DNA of 64,000 nt from an uncultured Ureaplasma sp. (GCA_947039515.1 CAMQYY010000001.1:62001-126000); one strand, 5' to 3'. Positions 11,651 to 24,686 are shown, counted from the stretch's first letter. Notes: generated from the letters alone by a model not told the origin. Made by a program: numbers and translations.

Positions 11651-13153
11651 CTAAATTTTTGGAATATTAATTCCGAGTGATTTTAGAAATTCAAAAATAC
11701 CTTCGTATGTTGATTGAGAAAAGGAAGCATCTTTTAATAATGTTGTAGCGGTCGATAAGGAAACTAATATTTTTTGATTATAAGCTTGATTATCTGGCAC
11801 TATAAAATTCTTTTTATTCATTGCTGGGATTGTTGCTTCTGGAGAATAGGGAACAAAATTTTGAATTAAAGGAAATTCTGAATCAACACCATATTTAAAT
11901 GTTGTAGGAACTCCTTTTTCAGTAGCAATATAAATCATACCAGCAGGTGTTGAAAGGAAATTTAATTTCTCATTATAAGCATCAATAACTCCTGGAATAG
12001 CTAATGCTTCTTGAAGATATTGCTCACCTGTCTTTGAAACACCAACAGAATTATTTTCTAAATTAGCAACACTATGGCTACCAAATCCACCGATTCCATT
12101 TTCATCAATTAGTTCTTGATAATAAATATTGGTTATATCATTGCCATCTTTGTCTATAACTTTTGGAGCTACATTACCATTTTGGATAATTTCTAAAATT
12201 TTCTTTCCAACTACATCTAATCTTTTTAAAGATGACATTTGAATAATTTTCCCATTACCAACATGACTACCATTTCTTAAAGGTAGATTAATATTGATAT
12301 CATTTTCAATAGCTGAATCAGCACCAATTAAAATTGTTCTTAAATTGTTAAATTTTCTAATCGAACTAAGTGCATCACTTATTTGTGGACCTGCTACTGG
12401 AAAAAATAGATCAACACCATTAACACCTGGTGTTTTAGGATTAAGATATAAATCAGAAATTTCGATACCACCACCAATTCCAAAATTATTATTTAAAAAA
12501 TTATTATTATCAATTGTTTTATGTTCAATAGGAAGATATTTATTTGTGTTTGTTGGAATTCCATTATAAGCGGGTAAGATTACTTCATTAAAAAATTCAA
12601 TCCCTTGTTGAAAACCACCTAAGAAAGATGTAACAGATGAAAAAGTAGCACCACCATAGCCAGCTCATTTAAAACTTTTTCTATTTAGAGTATTTGGATT
12701 ATCATCAAAATTTTCAGGCATAAAATATTCTTGATTTTTATTTAATAAAATAGCTGATGAAATTGCTGTTTGGAAACTTCCTAAATCACTTCTAAATGAA
12801 ACTGAAGCAGTATTAGCGCTTGCTAAAGTTGGTATATCACCACCAAATGGTAAGATTTCATCCAAAAAGATGAAACCTATATCTTTAAATATTTTTGAAT
12901 TAGCTGAATTATAAGCTAATTTAATTGGACTAGAATGTGAAAAACCTGCAGCCATTATTATTTCAGCATCTCTTTTTGCTAAGGTTTTATATGAATCAAG
13001 AGTACCTATTGGAGTATTTGCTGTTGGATTTGCATAATAATTAAATATAGCTCCTGAATTCATATTTAGAACATAACCAGTGGAAACTGCTGTTATAGTA
13101 GCAATTGAACCTAACGTTAATCCTAAAAATAAAGGCATTTTTTTATTAATCAT
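11651..13153 (-). CDS. BMP-family (PnrA-like) ABC substrate-binding protein, copy 1
   Basis: ORFs 11651-12238 and 12665-13153 in frame. Contains GGFQQGIEFFNEVI, GVDLFFPVAGPQISDAL, TILIGADSAIEN, QMSSLKRLDVVGKKIL. Adjacent to matching ABC genes. Confidence 0.85.
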
Positions 13154-13436
13154 TTCAGACTTCCAAAAATTTAATATTTAACTTTAATAAAACCATTATA
13201 AACATAATTATGAAATAAAGCAATATAAAAAAAAATAAAATAATATTACTATTCAATTCAATAAATAAATTTCATCTATAATATGAAAATTGTGTCTTTA
13301 AATATTTTATAATTAATTAACTATAAGACAATTAGATTAGAATAATAAGTATAAAAATTTATTATTTGAGCATGTCTTTTTTTTAAAAATATGTGTTAAC
13401 TAAGATTATTTTATTTCTTTATTTTCAGATCTTTAA

Positions 13437-14939
13437 CTAAATTTTTGGAATATTAATTCCAAGTGATTTTAGAAATTCAAAAATACCTTCATATGTTGAT
13501 TGAGAAAAGGAAGCATCTTTTAATAATGTTGTAGCAGTCGATAAGGAAACTAATATTTTTTGATTATAAGCTTGATTATCTGGCACTATAAAATTCTTTT
13601 TATTCATTGCTGGGATTGTTGCTTCTGGAGAATAGGGAACAAAATTTTGAATTGAGGGAAATTCTGAATCAGAACCATATTTAAATGTTGTAGGAACTCC
13701 TTTTTCAGTAGCAATATAAACCATACCAGCAGGTGTTGAAAGGAAATTCATTTTCTCATTATAAGCATCAATAACTCCTGGAATAGCTAATGCCTCTTGA
13801 AGATATTGATCTCCTGCTTTTGAAACACCAACAGAACCATTTTCTAAATTACCAACGCTATGGCTACCAAATCCACCAATTCCATTTTCATCAATTAGTT
13901 CTTGATAATAAATATTGGTTATATCATTGCCATCTTTGTCTATAACTTTTGGAGCTACATTACCATTTTGGATAATTTCTAAAATTTTCTTTCCAACTAC
14001 ATCTAATCTTTTTAAAGATGACATTTGAATAATTTTCCCATTACCAACATGACTACCATTTCTTAAAGGTAGATTAATATTGATATCATTTTCAATAGCT
14101 GAATCAGCACCAATTAAAATTGTTCTTAAATTGTTAAATTTTCTAATCGAACTAAGTGCATCACTTATTTGTGGACCTGCTACTGGAAAAAATAGATCAA
14201 CACCATTAACACCTGGTGTTTTAGGATTAAGATATAAATCAGAAATTTCGATACCACCACCAATTCCAAAATTATTATTTAAAAAATTATTATTATCAAT
14301 TGTTTTATGTTCAATAGGAAGATATTTATTTGTGTTTGTTGGAATTCCATTATAAGCGGGTAAGATTACTTCATTAAAAAATTCAATCCCTTGTTGAAAA
14401 CCACCTAAGAAAGATGTAACAGATGAAAAAGTAGCACCACCATAGCCAGCTCATTTAAAACTTTTTCTATTTAGAGTATTTGGATTATCATCAAAATTTT
14501 CAGGCATAAAATATTCTTGATTTTTATTTAATAAAATAGCTGATGAAATTGCTGTTTGGAAACTTCCTAAATCACTTCTAAATGAAACTGAAGCAGTATT
14601 AGCGCTTGCTAAAGTTGGTATATCACCACCAAATGGTAAGATTTCATCCAAAAAGATGAAACCTATATCTTTAAATATTTTTGAATTAGCTGAATTATAA
14701 GCTAATTTAATTGGACTAGAATGTGAAAAACCTGCAGCCATTATTATTTCAGCATCTCTTTTTGCTAAGGTTTTATATGAATCAAGAGTACCTATTGGAG
14801 TATTTGCTGTTGGATTTGCATAATAATTAAATATAGCTCCTGAATTCATATTTAGAACATAACCAGTAGAAACTGCTGTTATAGTAGCAATTGAACCTAA
14901 TGTTAATCCTAAAAATAAAGGTAATTTTTTATTAATCAT
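13437..14939 (-). CDS. BMP-family ABC substrate-binding protein, copy 2
   Basis: Near-identical to copy 1 and the same 1503-nt length. Confidence 0.85.
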
Positions 14940-15190
14940 TTCAGACTTTCAAGAGTTTAATATTTATTTTAAACAAAACTATTATAAACATAATTATAAA
15001 ATAAAGCAATATAAAAACAAACTAATATTAGTGTTGAATTTAATAAATAAATTCTATCTATATTAATTAAAATTCACATCTTTAAAGATTATGATTAAAT
15101 AAGCATAAAATAATTAAATTAAAATACCATATGAAAATAAATACAAAAATTATTATTTGATTATTTTATCTTTTAATTTTAGATCTTTAA

Positions 15191-16693
15191 CTAAATTTTT
15201 GGAATATTAATTCCAAGTGATTTTAGAAATTCAAAAATACCTTCATATGTTGATTGTGAAAAGGAAGCATCTTTTAATAATGTTGTAGTAGTTGATAAAG
15301 AAACTAATATTTTTTGATTATAAGCTTGATTATCTGGCACTATAAAATTATTTTTATTCATTGCTGGGATTGTTGCTTCTGGAGAATAGGGAACAAAATT
15401 TTTGATTAAAGGAAAATCTGAATCAGAACCATATTTAAATGTTGTAGGAACTCCTTTTTCAGTAGCAATATAAACCATACCAGCAGGTGTTGAAAGGAAA
15501 TTCATTTTCTCATTATAAGCATCAATAACTCCTGGAATAGCTAATGCCTCTTGAAGATATTGATCTCCTGCTTTTGAAACACCAACAGAACCATTTTCTA
15601 AATTACCAACGCTATGGCTACCAAATCCACCAATTCCATTTTCATCAATTAGTTCTTGATAATAAATATTGGTTATATCATTGCCATCTTTGTCTATAAC
15701 TTTTGGAGCTACATTACCATTTTGGATAATTTCTAAAATTTTCTTTCCAACTACATCTAATCTTTTTAAAGATGACATTTGAATAATTTTCCCATTACCA
15801 ACATGACTACCATTTCTTAAAGGTAGATTAATATTGATATCATTTTCAATAGCTGAATCAGCACCAATTAAAATTGTTCTTAAATTGTTAAATTTTCTAA
15901 TCGAACTAAGTGCATCACTTATTTGTGGACCTGCTACTGGAAAAAATAGATCAACACCATTAACACCTGGTGTTTTAGGATTAAGATATAAATCAGAAAT
16001 TTCGATACCACCACCAATTCCAAAATTATTATTTAAAAAATTATTATTATCAATTGTTTTATGTTCAATAGGAAGATATTTATTTGTGTTTGTTGGAATT
16101 CCATTATAAGCGGGTAAGATTACTTCATTAAAAAATTCAATCCCTTGTTGAAAACCACCTAAGAAAGATGTAACAGATGAAAAAGTAGCACCACCATAGC
16201 CAGCTCATTTAAAACTTTTTCTATTTAGAGTATTTGGATTATCATCAAAATTTTCAGGCATAAAATATTCTTGATTTTTATTTAATAAAATAGCTGATGA
16301 AATTGCTGTTTGGAAACTTCCTAAATCACTTCTAAAAGAAGTTGTAGCAGTATTAGCACTTGCTATAGCAGGTGTATCACCACCAAATGGTAAGATTTCA
16401 TCCATAAGAATGAAACCTATATCTTTAAATGTTTTTAAATTAGCTGGATTATAAGCTAATTTAATAGGACTAACATGTTGAAATCCTGCAGCCATTATTA
16501 TTTCAGCATTTCTTTTTGCTAAAGTTTTATATGAATCAAGATTTCCTATAGGTGTATCTGATGTGGGATTTGCATAATAATTAAATATAGAACCGATATT
16601 CATATTCAAAATATAACCCGTAGAAACAGCTGTTATAGTAACAATTGAACCTAGTGTTAATCCTAAAAATAAAGGCAATTTTTTATTAATCAT
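15191..16693 (-). CDS. BMP-family ABC substrate-binding protein, copy 3
   Basis: Same length. Central region identical to copies 1 and 2; N-terminal third diverged. Confidence 0.85.
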
Positions 16694-16795
16694 TTCAGAC
16701 TTTCAAGAATTTAATATTTTGGTTTGATAAATTTTAATATTACCATAATTATTAAAGAAAAATAATTCAAGATAATATTATTACATAATGGAATA

Positions 16796-16836
16796 AAAAA
16801 GTTTTATCCATATGGATAAAACTTTACCTTTTATTA
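16796..16836. terminator. Intrinsic terminator-like hairpin
   Basis: aaagttttatccatatggataaaacttt stem-loop between the BMP gene and the end of the ABC-2 operon. Confidence 0.7.
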
Positions 16837-16863
16837 TTTTTAAAATATTTATATATTTATATT

Positions 16864-17649
16864 TTAAATTATGATTAAATCTTCTAATTCAATTTCTTTT
16901 TTTGCTTTAGATGTTCCTGAATCTACTGAACCTAATTTTACTTTTTCAATATAAAGATCTGTTAATGATTTTTGTTTATCATACTTACCTGTATAAACAA
17001 TTTTTCCACCATCTAAAATAGTAACAGCATCGGTATACTTTTCAACTTCAGCCAAAATGTGTGAAGCTATGAAAATTGATTTGCCTTCTGATTTTAATTT
17101 TAATAATATTTCAAATAATTCATATCTTGCAAGTGGGTCAAGATTAGCAGCTGGTTCATCCATTATCAATAAAGATGGTTCAATTATTAATGCTTGAGCT
17201 AAAAGTATTTTTTTCTTTTGACCAGATGAAAAAGTGTGTGGTTTCTTATTAAGCATATTTTGCATATTAAGTTCTTCTAATTTTTCAATACAATATTTAG
17301 TTGCATCTTTTTTAGTTAAACCAGAAAGAATTCCCATTGAAACTAAATAATCCTTTGTTGTAAATTCTTTAGGAAAAACAGCATGTTCTGGAATATATCC
17401 AATATGTCTTTTAGCTTCAAATTTTCAAATGTCTTGACCATAAACTTTAATTTGACCATCTCATTTTTTATAAGCTCCAACTAAAGCTTTAATTGTTGTA
17501 GTTTTTCCAGCACCATTAGCACCAATAAAAACATGAAATTCACCTTCAGCAATTTTAAAATTTATTTTGTCAATAGCAGCTCTATCAGATTTATGATATT
17601 TTTTGTGTAGATCAATTACCTCTAGAATAATTTTTTCATTATTTTCCAT
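16864..17649 (-). CDS. ABC transporter ATP-binding protein (ABC-2 type)
   Basis: GANGAGKTTTIKALVGAYKKWDGQIKVYGQD...FSSGQKKKILLAQALIIEPSLLIMDEPAANLDPLARYE. Start at MENNEK (17649) preferred over 17667. Confidence 0.9.
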
Positions 17650-17650
17650 A

Positions 17651-19306
17651 TTAAACAAAGTCCTCATTATAATAGTAAGCTGATGCTAATATAAATAATA
17701 AAATTAAAACACTACCTCAAAAAAGCATAACACCTCAAGTAGGTGAACGAAATCCTTCAACATTAATGTTAATAACACCCTCAGTAGTTGGTAAAGTATA
17801 AATAAAAGGTTCTATAGTTTCTGTTGCAGGGTCAACATCATTAAATTTAAATAAAATAGTTCAACCAGCAATAAAACTTTCTGCAGGAATAGTTATTGGT
17901 CCAGGACCAATCAACATTTTATTAAAGAAATCAACTCCTAAAATTTTATTCAATAAATTTTTTGGGTTTTTAAAATTATCCCCAAATTCTCATTTTAAAT
18001 AATCATCTGAACTAATTTCATAAGATCTCATATATAACAATGCTAATGCAGTTTCAACTGTGGTTTGAAGTATTGGGGGAGGAATATTATCAAACATTGT
18101 TTCACTATAAGGCGCTTTTAAAACTTCATCAAGTTTTCTTACTATTTCATCTTGCTTTAATAATTTGCTTATAGTTGGTATATCAACAGATATAGCATTG
18201 GTAGTATCTAAAGAGCCATCAACATTTTGTTTATATAAAAAATAATTTTTTTGTGAAGAATCGTTTTTAATGACGTTTTCACCTAAATGATTAGAATTAA
18301 CTGGTATTGATGTGTTAAAGTCAAAAATAGTTTGAGATGCAAAAGATTGAATTTCTCCATTAGATTTTCATGAAACTTTAATTTCAGGTGTTTGTTCACC
18401 ATTAAATGATTGAGAAATCATAGATGTAGGATTAAGAAAACTATTAAATGCTGATAAAATTCCAGCATCAGAACTTGAATCTCAAGCTTTTTGAAATCTT
18501 TCTATTTGAATAGGAGTAAAAGGTTTATTATTAGAATTTAAAAGAACCATACCGTTTGGTGAGAGATTTACAATAGGATTTTTATCAAAAATTGGTTCTA
18601 TAGCAGCATCTTCAGTAATAATTTTAAATAGAGTTTCTGTCGGTCTATTTTTAAATAAAATTGGATTAGAAAAGATTGTTCCAACTATTGTTAATAATGG
18701 AAAACTAATTAAAACCATTGATAAAGTATTTTTGACAGATAATTTAATAGAAATAAATGATGATAATAGAGCAAAAATAAAAAAGATTAATATTAAACCT
18801 ATTGTTAGACCAAACATAAAATCATGTATGTTTGAATCAATATAATCAAAAAAAATAGGTTGGCTTCTTAACATATATAATGTGCTAATAAAAATTAAAA
18901 AAATTCACAACCAATAGACAATACCAATCAATAATAAATATAAAAACTTAGCTAATATTATTGTTTTTCTTGTAATTGGTTTTGAAACAACGAGTGTTTC
19001 AATTCCATCCATTTTACCTTCTTTGAAAATGGTAAGAGTAATCATACAACCAAATAAAATCATAAAAGATCAAGCAATACTAAAATTAATTGGGACAAAA
19101 ATATTTATTGCCGTTAATTTAAAGATTGGATCATTATCTGGTAATAACATAGTTATTATAGGAAAGATTAACAAAAGAATAAAAGCGCCTATAGGAACTA
19201 TTATTGTTGGTTTTCTTTTTAAAACATACATATTCAAAAAGTATAAATAGTTAAAAAAGGATTGCACTTCATTTTTAGAAGTTCTCATATTAGTAGTATT
19301 TTCCAT
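17651..19306 (-). CDS. ABC-2 type permease/multi-pass membrane protein
   Basis: ORFs 19070-19306 and 18482-18874 in one frame. MENTTNMRTSKNEVQSFFNYLYFLNMYVLKRKPTIIVPIGAFILLL...KMDGIETLVVSKPITRKTIILAKFLYLLL. Abuts the ATPase gene. Confidence 0.8.
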
Positions 19307-19331
19307 TAATAAATCCTTCTAAAATTCATAA

Positions 19332-20255
19332 CTATTTCTTTTCAGCTCTTAGTTTTTTTAATAATACAGTAGAATATTTACCAATTTTATCAAACACTAA
19401 TAATTTTTCATCAATAGTATTACCTGGATTAGCTTTTAGTTTATTAATATTATCCTTTAATTCTTCAATAGACATTGATTCTAAATCTTCAACATCTTCA
19501 TTTATTACACTAGGTGGTGGTTCTTTTGCTATTTCAGCTTCTTTTTTTGATTTTTCTTCTACTTCTCTTAATGCATCTCTTTGAGCATTTTCAATCAAAT
19601 CTTGTTCTTCCTGTAATCTTATTGCTTCTAATTGCATCGCTTTTTGAGCGTTCTCTTCATCAATTCTTGCTTGTTCTAATTGAAATTTAGCATTTTCTTC
19701 AGCTATTCTTGCTGTTTCTAATTCAGCTTCTTTTGCATGATCAAATGCAGGAACAATAGGTTCTGGTGATGGAGTAAAAGAATTAAAATCAGAACTTCCA
19801 AATGATGAAGTTGGAGTTGAAGCAAATGGATCATTATCACTACCAAATGATGAAGATGAAGAAGAACCAAATGGATTATCATTAAATGATGAAGTTGGAG
19901 TTGAACCAAATGGATTATCATTAAATGATGAAGTTGGAGTTGAGCCAAATGGATCATTACCACTACCAAATGATGAAGATGAAGAAGAACCAAATGGATT
20001 ATCATTAAATGATGAAGTTGGAGTTGAACCAAATGGATTATCATTATTAAATGATGGAGGCGGAATTAAAGATAATGAGTCTTCACTCACTAATGCTGAT
20101 GTAGAGCTAAACGGATCGAATAAAACTTCTTCTGCCGGTGGAGCTTCATTATTACTAAATGAAGAATTTTCTTGATTTAAATAAGATGTATAATTTGCAT
20201 TATAATCATTTTTAATAGTTTTATTATTATTGGATGAACGATCTTTTTTTGCCAT
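19332..20255 (-). CDS. Repeat protein: low-complexity NPFGS/STPTSSFND array followed by a charged helical region
   Basis: 307-aa uninterrupted ORF. No obvious signal peptide or TM segment. Confidence 0.8.
   Translation of the reverse strand: MAKKDRSSNNNKTIKNDYNANYTSYLNQENSSFSNNEAPPAEEVLFDPFSSTSALVSEDSLSLIPPPSFNNDNPFGSTPTSSFNDNPFGSSSSSSFGSGNDPFGSTPTSSFNDNPFGSTPTSSFNDNPFGSSSSSSFGSDNDPFASTPTSSFGSSDFNSFTPSPEPIVPAFDHAKEAELETARIAEENAKFQLEQARIDEENAQKAMQLEAIRLQEEQDLIENAQRDALREVEEKSKKEAEIAKEPPPSVINEDVEDLESMSIEELKDNINKLKANPGNTIDEKLLVFDKIGKYSTVLLKKLRAEKK
19730..20045 (-). repeat. Degenerate coding tandem repeat (NDNPFGSTPTSSF / NPFGSSSSSSFGS / NDPFGSTPTSSF)
   Basis: Repeated ccaaatggattatcattaaatgatgaagttggagttgaa and aaatgatgaagatgaagaagaaccaaatgg modules visible in the DNA. 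Confidence 0.85.
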
Positions 20256-20301
20256 AAAAAATTCCTTAGTTAACTATAAAATCAATTTATAGTTATTATA
20301 C

Positions 20302-20970
20302 CTATTTAAAATTATAAATTATTTTATTTATATTTTTGTTAATATTCACAAATTTTTTTTCATACTCTGTTTGAATATTATTGAAATTATATTTATTTTC
20401 AAGATTTTCATACAAATTTTCAGTATTATAAATCAAATTAATTCTATCAATATTATTTAAAATAACTTCGTTTAAAGTGTATAAATACAATAAATCATTA
20501 TCTGTTTTGAATTCAATTGTCTTATTTGGTAATAAAATTTTTTCATAAATATCTAAAAATTTTCAATTTGTTAAACGATTTTTTTCATGTCTTTTTTTGG
20601 GTCAAGGATCAGAGAAATTTAAATATATTTTATTAATCATTTTTTCATTAAAAATATTTTCTAATTCACTTGCATCAAAAACCAATAATTTTAAATTATT
20701 AATTTTACTATCTAACTTAATTAACTTATTAATACAAATAGCTAAAACAGCCGGCATTTTTTCAATGCCAATAAAATTTATATTAGGATTATTAATGGCT
20801 TTTTGAATAATGAAATCACCTTTACCAACTCCGATTTCAAGTTCAATTTTTTCATTATCATTATCAAAAATTTTTTTTCAATTTAATTTATTGTTTTCTG
20901 AATAATTAATTAAATAATTATCATCTAAATTCATTTGTTCAATTAATTTAGGATTTTTTCTAAGTCGCAT
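20302..20970 (-). CDS. trmB: tRNA (guanine-N7-)-methyltransferase
   Basis: MRLRKNPKLIEQMN...IELEIGVGKGDFIIQKA...NFIGIEK...[20 protein letters not shown]. Confidence 0.93.
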
Positions 20971-20973
20971 TAA

Positions 20974-21465
20974 TTAATCCTTAAAAGTTTCATATTTTAA
21001 TAATGAAAAATATTTTCTTTGTCTAATAACTTCATAAATGGCAATTGCTACTGTATTTGATAAATTAATACTAATAGATTCTTCATTCATTGGAATTCTA
21101 ATTGATGTATCTAAATAATTTTTTAAAATTATCTTATCAATTCCTGTTGACTCTTTACCAAACATAAAATAAATATCTTCATCAATATCTTGATAATTAT
21201 GTTCATCAAGCATTTTTTTACCATAACGGGAAAACATATAAATTTTATTAGGTTTGTTTTTAAAAACGAATTCATCAAATGAATCATATTGCTTAATATT
21301 TTCTAAGTCAAAATGATTAGTTGATGATCTTTTAATGTATTTATTATCCAAAAAAAATCCATAAGGTCTTATTAAATGTAAATTAGCATTAAAAGCATGA
21401 CAAGTTCTCAATATATTACCTGTATTATTAGCTATTTCTGGTTCAAATAAAACAATGTTAATCAT
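20974..21465 (-). CDS. trmL: tRNA (cytidine(34)-2'-O)-methyltransferase, SPOUT family
   Basis: MINIVLFEPEIANNTGNILRTC...FMFGKESTGI...IPMNEESISINLSNTVAIAIYEVIRQ. Confidence 0.92.
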   Translation of the reverse strand: MINIVLFEPEIANNTGNILRTCHAFNANLHLIRPYGFFLDNKYIKRSSTNHFDLENIKQYDSFDEFVFKNKPNKIYMFSRYGKKMLDEHNYQDIDEDIYFMFGKESTGIDKIILKNYLDTSIRIPMNEESISINLSNTVAIAIYEVIRQRKYFSLLKYETFKD

Positions 21466-21478
21466 CTTTTTTTACTTC

Positions 21479-24112
21479 TTAATTAAATTCTTTAGTTTTT
21501 GTTTCAATCTTTAGTGATTTTAAAGATTCTAAACTTGAATTTAATTGCCCTTTATAATTTTCTAGTTTTGTTTTTTCTTCATCTATTTTATTTTTTGGAG
21601 CTTTAGTAATAAAATTTTCATTGCTTAATATTTGATTACTTCTGTTGATTTCATTTTCAAGAAAGATAATCATTTTATCAATTTTAAGAATTTCATTTTC
21701 AGAATGGAATTCAACTTTAGCATAAACTTCAATTACAAAGTCATCAACTAATTTAGTATATTTATTAGCTAAAATACCAACATTAGTAACACTTACTATT
21801 TTTGCTTTCTTTAAAAATAAATAATCATTAATTTTATCTATTATTTTATAAAATAATTTAATATCTTTTTTAGTTAAAATATTAATTTCTAAAAATTCGC
21901 TATTATTTAAATTTTCTTCTGCTCTAATCTGATTTATTGCAGTTATGATTTGAATAGTTTTATTAATTATTTTCTCATTTCCTATTTTTAATTGAACTGG
22001 TCATTTTTCTTTTAGTATTGAAATTTTAGGATTATAAAAATAAGAATAAATTTCTTCAGTTAAAAATGGACATTGAGGATGAAGCATAATTAATATTTGC
22101 TTTAATACATATTGAGCAACAGCAATTTCATTTTGAGCATACATTTTATTATTAGTATTAATTTTTGTAAATTCAATGTAGTTATTACAAAAATCATTTC
22201 AAATAAAATCATAAAGAGTCTTTGAAGCTAGAATAAAATTATATTTATCCATGTTTTTTGAAACATTTTTGATGACTTTGTTTAATTTCTTCAAAATTCA
22301 TTTACTTGAATCTGAAAGTTCACCAATTTTAATTTTATAATTTTTGTTTGGTTTTGAATTTAGAAAGATAAATCTTGCAGAATTTCATATTTTATTTAAA
22401 AAGTTTCAATTAGATCTAATTTTTTCATTACTAAATTTAATGTCTTCTCCTACTGATGAAGATGAAGTTAAAAAATATCTTAGAGCATCAGCCCCATATT
22501 CATTTATTATTGAATTAGGATCAATACCATTGTTTAATGATTTTGACATTTTTTTTCCTTTTTCATCACGAATTAAACCATGAATGTAGACATTTTTAAA
22601 AGGCACTTTATTGGTAAAATATGATGATAAAGTCATCATTCTTGAAATTCAAAAATAAAGAATATCATGACCAGTTACCATCATATCTGTTGGAAAAAAG
22701 GTTTTAAACTTTACTGAAGTGTCCTTTGGTCATTCAAAACAAACAAGTGGTCAAATAGCTGAAGAAAATCATGTATCTAAAACATCTGGATGTCTTGTTC
22801 AATTTTTTATTGGTTTGGGTTCTTTTTCACTAACATACACTTCATTAGTGTCACTATTGATTCAAACAGGTAATTGATGCCCTCATCATAATTGTCTACT
22901 AATACATCAATCTTCGATATTAACTAATCAATTAATCAAATTTTTATCAAATCTATCTGGATAAATTTTAACTTTGTTTTCAACAGAACCTCTTCTTTGA
23001 TTATTAATAACATTCTTAACAAGCGGTTTCATTTTAATGAATCATTGTTTAGAAATAATAGGTTCAACAATTTCATCAGTTCTTTCAGAAAAACCAATTT
23101 GAGTTTCATAATTTTCATCAATTTTTTCAACAAAAGAATTTTTATTTAGTTTTTCAACTAGTAACTTACGACATAATAATCTATCTAAACCTTCAAATTC
23201 TCCAGCTTCTGAATTCATCGTCCCATCATTATTCATAATATTAATTGAAGGTAACTTGTGCTTTTTACCTAAAAGATTATCATTAAAATCATGACTAGGA
23301 GTACATTTCATAATCCCTGTACCGAATTCAATTTCAATATATTGATCGCTTAATATCTTTAATTCCTGATTATTAACTGGATTAATAACTACTTGATTAA
23401 TTAAATGTTTATATCTTTCATCACTAGGATTAACAAATACAGCAACATCTCCAAACATAGTTTCAGGTCTTGTAGTTGAAATTGTAATATACTCATTTTT
23501 ATCTTTTAAATAATATTTAAAATAATAAAGTTTAGAAATAACTTGTTTATGAATTACTTCAATATCACTAATAGCTGTTTGAAGTTTAACATCTCAATTA
23601 ACAAGTTTTTCACCTTCATAAATTAAATTATTTTGATAAAGTTCGCAAAAAACTTTATTAACAGCACTATTAACAGATTTATCCATTGTAAAAAGTTCAG
23701 AAGAATAATCTAAACTAAGTCCAAGATTTTTTCACTGAGAATGAATGAAATTAGAATGAGATTCTTTTCATTTCATTAATTCACTAACAAATTTCTTTCT
23801 ACCAAGTTCTCGATAATCAATATTTTTTTCATTTAATAAATATTTTTGAAATTTTGTTTGAGTAGCAATACCAGCATGATCAGTTCCTGGAACCCAAATT
23901 GTTCTATATCCTTGCAATTTTTTATATCTAATAATACTATCTTGAATAGTAGCATTTAATGCATGACCTAAATGAAGATGTCCTGTAATATTTGGCGGAG
24001 GTAAAACAATTGAAAAAGGTTTCCCTTTTAATGATGGTTTGAAAAGTTCCTTGTTTAACCAATCATCATACTTATCTTTTTCAACTATTAAATGATTATA
24101 TTTTTTTTCCAT
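21479..24112 (-). CDS. valS: Valyl-tRNA synthetase
   Basis: Single frame under code 4. [52 protein letters not shown]. Confidence 0.96.
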
Positions 24113-24125
24113 AATTAACTCTTAT

Positions 24126-24686
24126 TTATGATTGAACTATTGACTTTATTTTTGATAGAACTAAATTAATATTTATTCTATTCCTTGCGCTTATCATAAT
24201 AATATTTTCTTTATCAACATTTAAAAATTGAGCAGTTTTTTCTAAGTTATTAACATATCTACTAATATTTTGTTTATCTATTTTATTCATTATAATAATA
24301 TGATTTGAAAAATTATCTTGAAAATAATTACTCATTTCTTGATCTAAATTAGTTATCACATTCCCATCAACAATTTGAAAGATGGCTTTAAGAGATGTTG
24401 AGTTAAATAAATATTCTTCAACAATATGAATTAATTCTTTTCTTTTTTGTTTTGAAACATTAGCATAACCATAACCTGGTAAATCTACTAATCTAAAATT
24501 CTTATCTTCAAAATAATTAATTAATTGAGTTCTTCCAGGAGTATTAGAAACTCTTGAAATCTTTGAATTAGAAAGAGCATTTATTAATGAACTTTTACCG
24601 ACATTAGAACGACCAATAAAACATACTTCACTTAAATTATCATAAATTAATTCACTAGCTTTAGTAGCTGATTTAATAAATTTCAT
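24126..24686 (-). CDS. engB: Ribosome biogenesis GTP-binding protein YsxC/EngB
   Basis: GRSNVGKSSLINAL, TPGRTQLINYF, DLPGYGYA, NKID. Confidence 0.95.
   Translation of the reverse strand: MKFIKSATKASELIYDNLSEVCFIGRSNVGKSSLINALSNSKISRVSNTPGRTQLINYFEDKNFRLVDLPGYGYANVSKQKRKELIHIVEEYLFNSTSLKAIFQIVDGNVITNLDQEMSNYFQDNFSNHIIIMNKIDKQNISRYVNNLEKTAQFLNVDKENIIMISARNRININLVLSKIKSIVQS

Noticed and set aside
12294-12569. 91-aa ORF repeated identically at 12294, 14080 and 15834 (+ strand)
   Set aside because: Antisense to the conserved core of the three BMP genes. The identity is explained by the sense-strand block.
19718-20044. 108-aa (-) ORF rich in HLVQLQLHHL repeats
   Set aside because: Out-of-frame reading of the NPFGS/STPTSSFND repeat DNA. 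The 307-aa frame is longer and has a sensible composition.
20974-24112. Possible frameshift or split gene in valS
   Set aside because: All valS fragments are in the same frame and separated only by TGA.
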